Of a stretch of DNA of 64,000 nucleotides, positions 1-11,031 are shown piece by piece. Each line of letters starts with the position of its first letter. The first letter of the stretch is position 1. The notes beneath the pieces are model-generated. The model saw only the letters and a list, made by a program, of their open reading frames with translations. It made no database searches and was not told the origin of the DNA. The position numbers and the translations under genes were made by a program. This DNA is from Capra hircus (lineage: Eukaryota > Chordata > Mammalia > Artiodactyla > Bovidae): the NCBI RefSeq assembly GCF_001704415.2, contig NC_030819.1, forward strand, positions 37,566,575-37,630,574. The letters run 5' to 3'.

Positions 1-555
1 ATTTTTAGAGTTACATGGTTACTTTTGAATTATGAAATAACATTTTAATGAATATATAATGATTATTTTTACAGTTAAAAGTTTAGTTAAGTGTCAAGGT
101 TGCCTTTCATTGAATCAGTTGAGCAGTTAGCAAATTTTGTTGACTGTGTAGAGCTAGCTATATACTGAGCCTCTGAAAAATACACATCTGTATTATGTTC
201 TGAACAGTTCATCAGTTGGTTAAATAGCAAAATATTTAAATCAGTTTGCTGTTTATCAGTTACATTAGTGTGATGTTCATCCTGGTCCTTTCCCATAGCT
301 TTTCTGTTCTGAGTTGTTTCTTTTAATTTATCTCTTGGTCAAGTAGATTTCATTGTCAAGTAATTTTCAGAAAATATCTTAACACCCTGCAGTCCCTAAG
401 ATATTTTATGTTCGGGCACATTACACAGATGCTTTTATACCCTAATGTCAGATTGATTTAAGAATTGGATCATGCTTTCCCTCAGAGCTTTGTAAAACTT
501 GAGTGTTCAAGTGGTCTTTTTGCCGTACATACTTCTGTGTTTGTAACTGGGTTTG
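1..555. other. Intronic sequence, nothing recognised
   Basis: AT-rich sequence without a repeat family I can name or a credible exon. Short reading frames here have no family resemblance. Confidence 0.6.
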
Positions 556-762
556 TTGCGCTTAGTCACTCAGTCGTGTCCCACTCTGCAACCCCATAGT
601 CTCTAGCCCTCCAGGCTCCTCTGTCCTTGGGGATTCTCCAAACAAGAATACTGGAGTGGATTACCATGCCCTTCTCCAGGGGATCTTTCTGACCCAGGAA
701 TCGAACCCAGGTCTCCTGCAGTGCAGGTGGGTTTGTTACTGTTTGAGCCACGAGGGAAGCCC
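556..762 (-). mobile_element. Bov-tA SINE, antisense
   Basis: Read on the minus strand it has the tRNA-derived head (GGGCTTCC...GTGGCTCA, then the box-B-like GGTTCGATTCC), the middle ACTCCAGTATTCTTG, and the tail ending near GACTGAGTGACTAAG. The tail is shared with the BovB LINE that mobilises these elements. Nearly full length at about 207 bases. Confidence 0.92.
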
Positions 763-3649
763 AATAACTTGTTTGGCTGGATCCTATTATTGAATAGTTT
801 ATTTTATGAAGGACTCATGAATGCTGTATTCCCTGACTTCTTGCATATTTTACTATGTTTCTTTTCTATTCAAAGGATATTTTGCTTTGTTGTAAAATTT
901 GGAGATCCCACTAAGAAATCTGTAGACATTGCTATTTTGTCTTCAGCAGGGAATGTTCCCCATAGAACAGTGAGTCTAGTTTGACCTCCTCACCCCCACC
1001 CCCACCCCCACCCGCCATGTGCGTGAATTGCTCTTTTCTGCCTGAACACCTGTAGAATGTTTTTTCTGTATCTTGAAGTTCAGTGACTGAAGGATATAAT
1101 TCTTTTGGATCATTCTGTATCAATTTTTAACTGTCATTGCAATCTTTTTCTTGCTTGGGATGGGAAATTCGTAGTATCATTACTTGAAATAGTTTTATAG
1201 TCAGTTTTGGGGCTCTTTTCTAGAAAATAAGCAGTTTTCAGGTTCTTTTTTGTGCCCCCTGTCTTTTCTCCATTAAAAAGTGTATTTGTCTTTCTCTATT
1301 CACTGGAATTAAATTAAGTATAATTAAAAAAAAAACACTAGTAATTTATATTGTGGCCTTATCTTCTCATTTCTAGCCATATCTCCCCATTCCCTTGGTG
1401 TTTTTTATTTTGTTTGTTTATTAGTAATGATTTGATGTTTTCAGTCTTCCATATGTTTTGATGGCTCTGCAGCATCTTTTTAACTTTTCTTACTTCATCA
1501 TTTCATCTCTGAGCCCCTGTTCACTGATAATAATTTCAAAAAATCCTGCTACTCTAGAATGGGAAGCTTTTTGTTTTCAGGTTGTCTCTTCTTTAGAAAT
1601 GAATACTTTTCCCTTCCTTTCCTTCCTTTTCTCTCTCTCTCCCATTCTTGCCTTCCTTAATCCTGAGATATGTTTACATATTTCCTGTTTTGCTTCATTT
1701 TGTCATGTGAACAGATATTCTGTGACTGAGATGCAGTGCTGATGAATCTTTCTTCTTTCCTTCTGTGGTTGAGACCTATTTTTCTTGGTTGCTGCATATT
1801 GAGAATCAGTTACTGTCTCTCATTTTGCAGTAATTCCAGATGAGGAGTGGGTTAGCCTTATTCTGGGGAAGTGGGGGAGGAAAGAGTGTGGTTATGTGAG
1901 CTGTGTCTGAATATTCTGGGCCTTCTCCCTGCTTTTTAGCCAGGTGTGGACAGTGATAACCCTTGCAAAGGAGCGCACAGGTGTAACATCCTCATAAAGG
2001 CATGCATGCTGTTTCTGCACTTTTCAGCTAAGTGGCACAAAGCTAGTCTTTAGGGAGCTCAGTGGTGTTTTGTTTCATTCTGTGGCTTTCTTCTTGACAT
2101 GTAGGAGCCCTGTTTCATGGATTTTTATTTATTAATGAACTGAAAATTTCTCCACAGAGTATTTATATGAAGTATTTAAGATTACTTTGGGGGCCAGTAA
2201 GAGCCTCTTCAGTGTTAAATAGCAAGATCATGTTTTACATTTTCTGGAGCGGAACATCTTCAGAGATTCTGGAAGGGCTTCCCCAATGTTGTCTTGCACC
2301 ATTTCCAGTTGCCCACATAGAAACGGCTTACTCTAAAGTGCATATCATTTTAAATCATTCACTCATTAGGCATCCTGGTTTTCTGTCATTCTTGGCGTTT
2401 CAACATACAAGAAGTCCTTATAAAATAAGGCCATAAGCTGCATTGAATCATGTCCGGTGCTTCATAGTCTTTACTTCTGTGTATGTATCTCCTGGAAAGA
2501 GAATGATCTTTTTTTTTTTTTTTTTTTTTTCGGTGCTGACATAAATCCAGTTCTTACATGGGCAAAACCAGACAATCTCCAGTGTTCTCCTGGTGATTCA
2601 TTAAGTCTTTGGAGGGCAGAAGGCCAGTGCTGGGTCACACTAGGGCAAGGTTTTAGCTGAGCGTCTGTCACCTTGCATCGATCTACTAGTTATTTGTTTC
2701 ATTTATGTGTGAAGATGCTCCTCTGTAGCTGTGATTACTGTGAATTCAATCTGAGACATACAAGATGAGAAAAACAAACTGAGATTTATACAGTTTACCC
2801 CCCCAAAAAGAAAGAAGAATCAGGCTTTGTGTGCAGTTTTTTATGGTTATATTTAAATGCAGCTGATGATATTTTCCCTTCTTTTGAGATGACCTGAAAG
2901 GAAATTGTCATATATCGTATGGATTGACTATCTGTGACTGATGAACACCATGCTGTTCTAAATGATTATTATTAATCATATTGATAATGTTATTGATTGG
3001 ATTAATTATAGGGAATCAAACTTGGAAGACTTTTAAAGACTGTCCATAATTCTTTAAAGACACATTTACAATGAAAATGTATCAGGATAATGGGGGACGT
3101 TTCATGTATTGGCAGTGTTTCTTCATCCTGATCATTCAAAACTCAGTATTAGAACGGTCATAAATTCTCAAGCTATAATTAGATTTAGCAGGTTGCTGTG
3201 ATTTTTACATACTCATGCATATTAAATTTTTTCTCTCTCTCTTTTTTTTTTTTTGGTCAGAGTAAAGCATTTTAAAATTTTACGGTTTCCTTTTTCATCA
3301 TTCTTTTCCTGAAAGTATTTTTGTGCCATTAACTTTGATTTAATAAACATTTATTGATTGCATAATACCAAGAATATGATTGATTTGGTCAGTGTAGTTG
3401 TGCAACCAGTTAATGTGTAAGTGGGAAACAAACTAGCAAACATGCAAAAAGACTTTTAAAACTCCTTTCAATTCAGGAGGAAAAAATTTATTAGCTGTCT
3501 TTATTCATAGATCCCCTTGCTAACATGAATGTAGTATTTTCACTGGCATCAGTAGTTATACACAAAGTCTCAAAAATTGGTGGTGCTGGAACCTATTTAG
3601 CCATCATTTCTGTTTTGAGTCTCAGGAGAAATATTCATCGTGCATTCAT
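763..3649. other. Intronic sequence with low-complexity tracts only
   Basis: Nothing gene-like was recognised. It holds a CCCCCA run at about 988-1014, a pyrimidine patch near 1610-1642 and a 22-base T run at 2509-2530. Stretches such as 3330-3360 resemble decayed mammalian repeat tails but are too diverged to name. Confidence 0.55.
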
Positions 3650-3863
3650 TTATTTTTTTAATTTTCACCCACAAAATATTTTTTTTTAAACTGGAATATA
3701 ACTGCTTTACAATGTTCTGTTAGTTTCTGCTGTGCAACATGTGAATCAGCCATATGTATACATATATTCCTCTCCCTCCTGAGCCTTGCCTCCACCCCTG
3801 AAGCCACCTGTCTAGGTCATCACAGAGCCCCAAGCTGAGCTCCCTATGCTGTGCAGCAGCTTA
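3650..3863 (-). mobile_element. L1 3' UTR fragment, antisense
   Basis: CTGGAATATAACTGCTTTAC and TTAGTTTCTGCTGTGCAACA, then GGTCATCACAGAGCCC and GAGCTCCCTATGCTGTGCAG, form the reverse complement of the artiodactyl L1 3' untranslated region. A T-rich stretch at the left is consistent with the poly(A) end of a minus-strand insert. Confidence 0.85.
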
Positions 3864-5164
3864 ATCTGGGGCCTAAAAGGAATCAACTTCATAGTTCAAA
3901 CTTTTTCTGTAACTTTTTCTGTCTTGGAGCACAGCACCATGCAGGTGGAACTAAATTGAAAAAGGGTGATGTAGCGCAGATGAATTATATATGCATTACA
4001 GTATTGCCTAAGAATAGGGGTCAATAGTTCTCTGGTCTCTTCTAGTATATTATTGTGTCTTTATAGAGTCTGGCAGCTTATCAGAGGCTCTGTCTGGCTT
4101 TTGGTCCCAGAGTTTATTTTGCTAAGGAAGTCTATGTATTTGGATTGCATTATGTCTCTCCCCCAAATTATTAACTTCCTGTATAAGAACCCTTAACTGT
4201 CTTTGTGATTGATGGCTTATTAAAAAGATCCGACAAGTGAAGGGTTTAATTTATAATGCTTAACTTCTTGACTGCTTGATTTTATCTTTTTTTGGCATCT
4301 CTTTTTATTGATATATTACATATTTTAAAAATAGCACAGTTTTTTAAATCTCTTGCCAAGTTCTGATAACTTTCTCATTTTGTAGTTATGTTTATAAATT
4401 TTTACCATTTGCAATTGGTATAAACTTTGAAAACCACTAGCAGTGCTTTTGTTTTTCAAGGATGCCCTCCCACAGTTGGCATTAATATTTTTTTGCAGCT
4501 TATGTAGTTTTGTTTAAAAAACATTCCATGCCTTTCTGCTACTTCCAGCCCTTGATTTAACCCACGAAAAATGGGTACTTTTGACAGCAGCTGTACTGGG
4601 AAATGCTTTCCAAATAAAACATTTGTTAGAACACACAGACGATTTATTTGGGTACGTCTTAGAGCCTAAATATTTGATTCATCTGCCAGTATCTGCTTTA
4701 CTGGCTAATGTGTCTACTGTGTTTCCCCATTTTTATATGCAGGCAGCCAAGTTGCCCAGCAGTCTGGTACCTCTCAGGGAGTGGAAGTGGGTGTGTCTGT
4801 GGGCAGTTGGTGGCACTAGAACGCTCCTCTTTGTAGCCAGTTTCTATATGTTAGAACTGGCAGAAGATGGCCAGAAGGAACGTGGAAGCATCTGTCTATA
4901 ACACAGAAGCATATAAATACTAACAGACTTCTCTACCTGTCCAGAGTGGCTTGAGGAAGCCCACATAGATCCCCTCTGACATTGTTCGAAGGAAATTAGA
5001 ACTCTTAGAGCACCTTGTTCAATCATATTGGATCTAAAGTAAAGGCTTTTAATACAGCTGAGATCTAATAAGTTTTTGTTGTACAAAGGTATATTATGGT
5101 AAAAAAAAAATACTTTGGTAGAGCTCTCTGGTTTATAAAGTACACTGTTGTGTTTCCTCATTTG
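3864..5164. other. Intronic sequence, nothing recognised
   Basis: No repeat or exon could be named. A 106-residue open frame at 4581-4901 has no recognisable domain, splice context or codon bias and is taken as chance. Confidence 0.5.
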
Positions 5165-5236
5165 ATCAGTCAAAAGAAATTTGTGAAGTAGATGGTGTTA
5201 TACCCATTTTACAGATAAGGTAAGACACACAAGACG
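5165..5236 (-). mobile_element. Possible MIR fragment
   Basis: GAAGTAGATGGTG...CCCATTTTACAGATAAGG resembles the reverse complement of the MIR core (CCTCATCTGTAAAATGGG). It is short and diverged, so the call is tentative. Confidence 0.5.
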
Positions 5237-5243
5237 GCAATGT

Positions 5244-5450
5244 TGATATTGTTCTTTAGTCACCAAGTCATGTCCGACTCTGCCACCCCATGGATTACCG
5301 GGCTCCTCTGTTCATGGGGTTCTCCAGGCAAAAGTACTGGAGTGGGTATGCCATTTTCTTCTCCAGGGGATCTTCCCAGATCAGGAATCAAACCTGAGTC
5401 TTCTGCTTTGGCAGGTGGATTCTTTACTGCTGAGCCACCAAGGGAGGCCA
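5244..5450 (-). mobile_element. Bov-tA SINE, antisense, with target-site duplication
   Basis: All three Bov-tA segments are present in reverse orientation. GCAATGT flanks it at 5237-5243 and 5451-5457, a 7-base target-site duplication consistent with LINE-type insertion. Confidence 0.9.
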
Positions 5451-5457
5451 GCAATGT

Positions 5458-5782
5458 ACTGTGACTTTAAATCCTCATCATTAGATTCCATCTTATTTAT
5501 TCTCTCACGGTGCTACACAGGAGACAAAGCATGACCAATGGAGGATGGACTGACCTAGTATAATATAAATTTGCATCAAATAGACATCACATTGAGGACC
5601 CAGAACTCAATGATTCAGAACATTAACATCAGGTGATCAATTAGCAACAAGTCATTTGCTGATTGTAACTAAGCAGTATGGAATTTATAAAGCTTTGATT
5701 AGATGTGATCTAAAACTATAAGTAGGTCTCTATGATTAGAAGAAAAAATGAACAAGTGGTGATGCACGTGTACCTAGCTAGT
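5458..5782. other. Intronic sequence, nothing recognised
   Basis: AT-rich unique-looking sequence between two SINEs. Confidence 0.5.
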
Positions 5783-6009
5783 GTGTGTGATCAGTTGCGT
5801 GTGTGTGATTCATTGTGTCCAGCTCTTTGCAAGCCATTGGACTGGCCCGCCAGGTTCCTCTATCCATGGTATTTTTCAGGCAAGAATACTGGAATGGGTT
5901 GCCCGTTCCTTTTCCAGGCGATCTTCCCAACCCACGTATCAAATTCGCGGCTCTTGTGTCTCCTGTGTTGCAGGCAGATTCCTTACCCACTGAGCCCTCG
6001 GGGAAGCCC
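5783..6009 (-). mobile_element. Bov-tA SINE, antisense (first of a tandem pair)
   Basis: Antisense Bov-tA with a GT-rich left end (a CA-type tail) and a right end CGGGGAAGCCCC, the reverse complement of the tRNA-like head. The next copy abuts directly. Confidence 0.88.
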
Positions 6010-6207
6010 CTTAGTCTTGTCCAACTCTTTACGACCCCATGGATTGTAACTCTCCAGGGTCTTCTGTCCATGCAATTTTCCAGGCAAGACTACTGGAGTA
6101 GGTTGCCATTCCCTTCTCCAGGGGATGTTCCTTTGGAGAAGGGATCAAACCCACCTCTCTTGCATCTCTTGCATTGGCAGGTGGATACTTTTACCACTGT
6201 GCCATAT
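6010..6207 (-). mobile_element. Bov-tA SINE, antisense (second of a tandem pair)
   Basis: A second antisense Bov-tA starts directly at the head of the previous one. Its head (right end, CCACTGTGCCATATATT) is diverged. The pair is a head-to-tail SINE cluster, from separate insertions or insertion into the older copy's end. Confidence 0.85.
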
Positions 6208-6474
6208 ATTCTCTCTCTGTGTATGTCTTCATTGCAGTAAAAGGAAGATTTGATGATAATCCTATGAGGAAGCTTTTTAGAATGGTGTACTGTTAACTGG
6301 GATCTGTGGAAGGTGGACTGAGAGCTTTCCATAGACGTGCTTAGTCTCAAGCAGTATGCCGGGGATTGGGGCATAATCATAAAGATGATTAATATGTATG
6401 GTTCAGCCCTGAGGAGGAACTGCCAGCCTCGCGGGGAACTGGAGAGGAAATGGCTTCAGTTTCGTAGATTCGAT
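6208..6474. other. Intronic sequence, nothing recognised
   Basis: No repeat could be named between the SINE pair and the LTR that follows. Confidence 0.5.
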
Positions 6475-6815
6475 GGACTGAGATGTCTCCTCCAAGTCCG
6501 TGTGTTGAAGACCTAACCCCAGTGCGATGGCGTTAGCAGGTGGAGCCTTTAGAGGATAAGTAGATCATGAGGGTGGAACCCTTGTGATGAATTAATGCTA
6601 TTAGAAAAAGAGATGTGAGACATGAGCGATCTCTCTTCCTATGTGAGGACACAGACAGGAGATAGCCATCTGCAGCAGACAAGAGATACCTCATAAGGAA
6701 CCAAATAGACCAGCCCATTGATCTTGACTTCTCAGCTCCTCAAACTGGAAGAAATTAATTTCCATTGTTTAACCCACCAGTATATGATGTTTCGTTAATA
6801 GCAGTCTGTGATGAC
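6475..6815 (+). mobile_element. MLT1-type solo LTR (ERVL-MaLR)
   Basis: Landmarks in order are TGTTGAAGACCTAACCCC, GGTGGAGCCTTTAGAGG, ATCATGAGGGTGGAACCC, ATGTGAGGACACAG, and AAATTAATTTCCATTGTTTA (the polyadenylation and 3' region). This order and spacing match the MLT1 group of MaLR LTRs. There is no adjacent internal region, so it is a solitary LTR. It is old and diverged and has no coding content. Confidence 0.8.
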
Positions 6816-7065
6816 TATTATAGAAGACTCAGAAGACTCTTTACAGACCCATATTTGAATAAGGACTTTAAGGATGAGTAAATGATATGTTACCAATGAG
6901 GAGGAAAGGATATTCCTCCTAAGATAAACCAACTGTGGTCATGCCCTAATGTATAGAAGGGAATGTAGAAAGATACATATTGCATGTTTAAGTATCTATA
7001 TTACTTTCCAACTAAGTTTATCTGACTTATTTTTTTAAAGAATATACACAAATGAGAAGCAGAAA

Positions 7066-7269
7066 ATTTGCATGTCCAACTCTTTCTGACCCTGTGGACC
7101 ATAGCCTGCCAGGCTCGTCTATCCATAGGATTCTCTAGGCAAGAATACTGGAGTGGGTTGCTGTGCCCTCCTTCAGGGGATCTTCCCGAGCCAGGGATTG
7201 AACCCAAGTCTCTTATGTCTCCTGCATTGACAAGTGGGTTCTTTTCCACTAGTGGCACCTGGGAAGCCC
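7066..7269 (-). mobile_element. Bov-tA SINE, antisense
   Basis: Reverse-oriented Bov-tA running from GTCCAACTCTTTCTGACCC to CACCTGGGAAGCCCC. The tail end is slightly truncated at the left. Confidence 0.9.
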
Positions 7270-7835
7270 CTTACTTACGCCCGAAGATGTTTAGTGTCAT
7301 ATCCAAGGTCATTTACCTAGAACAATAATGTAAATCAACTTGATTCTTCGTCTGATGTTCCATTTCACCCCAGGGCAGAGGGATCTTTCATTTTTAGTTA
7401 AAAAAAAAAATAGTTTTGAGAAGTAAAAGCCTGACAGACTCTAAAATGCAGATCCAAGAACTCAGGAAGCACCGGAGTTTCAGGTCACTTAGTGTAGACA
7501 CACTTCAGTGGGCCCTGAAGTTATCTCTGTGCAGCATTGCATAGTCATTGCGGCTCATAATTATTGGTCTGAGGCATCAAAAAATTATGTCCCTTACCTT
7601 CTGTGTAAAATATGTTAGGAATATTTCCATCCTAAAAATAATAGTTAGACTTTTCTCTTTTAAAATTGCACTTAATAGAGATACACCCTTGCCCTGTCCA
7701 GAAAATGAAACTCCTGAGCACAATATCCAGGCAGTTTCTTTTATTACTGAAGCCACCGAGGAAGCCCAAGAATACTGTGTATAGGAGACTTACTGTAAAG
7801 GGATAGGTCTCTCTTATGTTCTGTTCACTCTTTCG
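7270..7835. other. Intronic sequence, nothing recognised
   Basis: Unique-looking sequence with a short A run near 7401. No exon or repeat named. Confidence 0.5.
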
Positions 7836-8408
7836 TTAAAATGAAAAAATGTGTGGATGTGGGATAGTGGGGGAAGGGTTAGGATACATTGGGATTGACA
7901 GATATACACTACTGTGTGTAAACCAGATTGCTGCTGCTGCTGCTAAGTCACTTCAGTCGTGTCCAACTCTGTGCGACCTCATAGACGGCAGTCCACCAGG
8001 CTCCTCCGTCCCTGGGATTCTCCAGGCAAGACCACTGGAGTGGGTTGCCATTTCCTTCTCTAATGCATGAAGGTGAAAAGTAAAAGTGAAGTCACTCAGT
8101 TGTGTCCGACTCTTCGCAACCCCATGGACTGCAGCCCACCAGGCTCCTCCATCCATGGGATTTGCCAGGGAAGAGTACTGGAGTGGGGTGCCATTGCCTT
8201 CTCTGAAAGCAGATAGCTAGTAGGAACCTATTCTGTATCACAGGGAAGCTCAGCTTGGTGCTCTGTGATGACCTAGAGGAGTGGGATGGAGGTGGGGGCA
8301 AGAGGGAGGTCCACGTGGGAGGGAGACATTTACGTACAGCTTTTTCACTTCATTGTGCAGCGGAGGCTAATACAACATTGTAAGGCAATGAAACCCCAAT
8401 TTAAAAAA
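7836..8408 (+). mobile_element. L1 3' UTR, sense, split by a Bov-A2
   Basis: The left part (GTGGGATAGTGGGGGAAGGG...ATACACTACTG) and the right part (GGGAAGCTCAGCTTGGTGCT...GCAGCGGAGGCTAATACAAC, then an A-rich end) are consecutive parts of the artiodactyl L1 3' UTR. The SINE at 7929-8203 separates them. Flanks AACCAGATT and AAGCAGATA look like a decayed target-site duplication. Confidence 0.82.
7929..8203 (-). mobile_element. Bov-A2 SINE (dimeric), antisense
   Basis: Two Bov-A monomers in tandem, each with the GTGTCC(A/G)ACTCT...CCAGGCTCCTCC...ACTGGAGTGGG(T/G)TGCC pattern. A (TGC)n tract lies at the left end and AAAGTGAAGTCACTCAG joins the monomers. This is the ruminant dimeric Bov-A2 architecture. 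Confidence 0.9.
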
Positions 8409-9639
8409 AAGTGACGACTTAAACGTTGGATGCAGAGAATGATATACCTTAAAGATGCATGACCTTATTTAGAACTGAACCCTTCAGATATTTAGAGAAA
8501 GGAAGGCTCTCTTAGATGCCTTGTTGACAAAGCTCATGGTTTAAGGGTCATCCTGTGCAGAAAGCATGAGAGCCGGGCGGGGGAGAAGGATTTTTTCCCT
8601 CCACCTGATTTTGTCTTACAAACTGGTCCCTAAGTTTCCTTTCACACATTACTTACCTCATTCTTCTGTCCTTGAACGCCACCTTGCCTGAGTTGTGTTA
8701 CGGGATTGTGTATTTCAGTCTTGGCTGAATCCCTCATCCTGGCTTTTCGGTGTCTCTCTTCACGGACTCAATCTTCTCTGTTTGGTGACTAGCAGAACCC
8801 TATTTTAACTGGGCATTCTTGGTTCAACATGCTTGGCTGTCAACCTCTCCACCTTCTACCCTTTACACTGGGCTGGAAGACCAAGTCAAAGTTATGTTTA
8901 ATTATGGACTTGGGAAGAATTCCATTTGTCTTCATAGGAAATTATCAGAAAACAAAATTAGGGGCTTTACTATAGCAAAAGAACTTGTCAGAATTGATCT
9001 TGTTCATTTGTCTCCAGCTATATCCTGTCATTTATTTTGGCCATTATTTATTATATTTTTCTCTATAAAACTTAGAAGTAAACACAGATAAGATTTGAAA
9101 TAAAGGCTATCTTTTTTTTTGGTCTCAGTTTGGCAGTGTAAGTGGCTGAAGTTAGAATTAAATTAATGTGGAAAAGTCAGAAATCATTTGTTTGCTGCAG
9201 AATGTTAACTAACATTCTACTATGTTTTCTGAGTAAAGTTCTGGCAAGTGGCTGGGCCTATAAATTCAAGGTCATTGGGTTTCAGTGTTGGGTGAAAGAC
9301 CTTGGGGGTTACCTTCCCTTAAATGGGGGAAAAGATTGTGGAGGATCAGAGGCAGTGTATGAAATGGACCGCTTTGTGTGGCAGCAAGTGAAAATTGTAT
9401 TTTGCCTCAATCCTTTTGCACATGGAGCCGCAAGAGGCCACAGAGGTTAGTGTTGCATTCGAGTTGTCCTCAAATGAAAGTTGGCCCCCCTTTTCTTACA
9501 AATCCCCAAGGAAAAGAGATTCTGTGACCTTGGTTGACTGCACATTTCAGAGCTTCACAATCACCCTTGTTGGGAGTTTTCCCTAAAGCCCATTCCTAAT
9601 CCTTCCTCTTTTAGTTAGTTTCTTTTCTCTGGAATACTG
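8409..9639. other. Intronic sequence, nothing recognised
   Basis: No repeat family or exon recognised. Open frames of about 90-102 codons at 8819-9091 and 9142-9450 lack family resemblance and splice context. Confidence 0.5.
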
Positions 9640-9682
9640 CAAAAATAAACAAACAAACAAAACCAAACCAAACCCAAAACCA
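9640..9682 (+). repeat. (AAAC)n-like simple repeat
   Basis: AATAAACAAACAAACAAAAC continues into imperfect CCAAA units. An A-rich microsatellite, probably from a retroposon tail. Confidence 0.75.
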
Positions 9683-9719
9683 ACTCCTGCACTGTTTTCC
9701 CTCTTTATGTTTGCGTTTA

Positions 9720-10215
9720 TCAAAACAGCATACTCTTTATGTACTCAGAGAAATAGTAGAAAACAGAAAAATAAGTCAGAGAAGAAAAGTAAACCTACAT
9801 AATATCCATTACACTTGGAATGAGGTGACTTCTTAGATGCTATTTGTATTTTGATTTTTATGTTTAAGAATATGTAGTACAAACCTGTGTATGTCAGTGG
9901 GCGATTTCTGCATCTCTTTTAATGACCCTTTATGGTATTTTGTTTTACAGCCTTATGGTAATTTAACCACCATCCTATTTTTGGACATTTAGTTTGTTTC
10001 CAAGATTTAGTAGTTCCAAGCAGCAGATAAATAAATGTTCTTTTGTGCATCCTTAATTATTACCTTAGGATGAATTCCAAGAGTTAGAATTGCTAGAGCG
10101 AAAGGCATGTGCATTTTATGGCTTTTAATATTTTCTGCCAAATTGCCCTGCAGTTTACAGCCCCACCCAGTAGATAATGAGAGTAGCCGTCTCTTAATTA
10201 ATTTACATTGCAACT
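9720..10215 (-). mobile_element. Ancient L1 (L1M-type) fragment, antisense
   Basis: TTTTTGGACATTTAGTTTGT, then GGATGAATTCCAAGAGTTAG, AATTGCTAGAGCGAAAGG and CCAAATTGCCCTGCAG follow the order of the antisense end of L1 ORF2/3' region. It is strongly diverged. The left boundary is approximate. Confidence 0.65.
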
Positions 10216-10917
10216 ACATCCCAATAACTTGGAAAATATAGTTTGCTGGCACGAGACGGTCATTTTCTAGTTTGGAGAGCAGACTATAATAGGGGCTTAA
10301 TTACTGTCATTCTTTTCCTCTACTGAAATTCCCGTCACCTCATGGCTTTTGGTTAGAGTGGGAAACTTTAATATATTCAGTCTGTTTTGAAAAGGAAACA
10401 TGAGTGATAAAAGGGCAACAGGAGTTTTGAAGTAATGTGCAATTGTGTGCATGAATAGTCTCTGCATTTCCTATCCTGGGGATGTCGACTCAGCTTCCAG
10501 AATGTTCCTCTGTAGACTGTGGGCAGTGGGATCATAAACAGCCCACTGAATGTAGGGTCTCTGAATGGCTGACAGCTAGGAGTCCCATCTCTTCTATCAA
10601 CTCCTATAGACCCAATCAGTCTCTCTCTGTATATGACTGAAACAGAGGTCATTGGAGACAGAAAGCTTTGTCTATATTAATCAGGCTAATATACCATTTC
10701 TGAATTTTGTGGAAGAACAAAGAAGTGGGCCATCAAAAATAAACTCTTTTAAAACACAGTATTTCTTATGGAGACCTTGTTAAAATAGTGTCCCTTGAGT
10801 CTTTCATCTGAGGTAAATATGTAAGAAATTAATTTTCTTAGGAAAATGTGCTTTTAATGGTAACAATCTGTTAAAGTGTAAGGATGCTGATAGTGCATTG
10901 ATTCATAGCACTACTTT
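10216..10917. other. Intronic sequence, nothing recognised
   Basis: Unique-looking sequence. A 91-codon frame at 10377-10652 on the minus strand has no recognisable domain. Confidence 0.5.
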
Positions 10918-11031
10918 CTTCAAAAAAATTTTTTTATTGGAGTATGGTTGCTGTACAATATTATGTAACTCACAGGTGTACTGTATAGTGATTCACAGTT
11001 TTAAAAGGTTATACTCCCATTTATAGTTATT

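Noticed and set aside
556..762. tRNA gene suggested by box-B-like GGTTCGATTCC motifs
   Set aside because: The motif belongs to the tRNA-derived head of Bov-tA SINEs. No cloverleaf or intact tRNA body is present, and the same applies to the other SINE copies.
4581..4901. 106-codon open frame
   Set aside because: No recognised family, no exon boundaries, and AT-rich intronic surroundings. I could not support it as a gene.
6475..6815. Endogenous retrovirus with coding capacity
   Set aside because: Only an LTR of MLT1 type is seen. No internal gag, pol or env-like sequence adjoins it.
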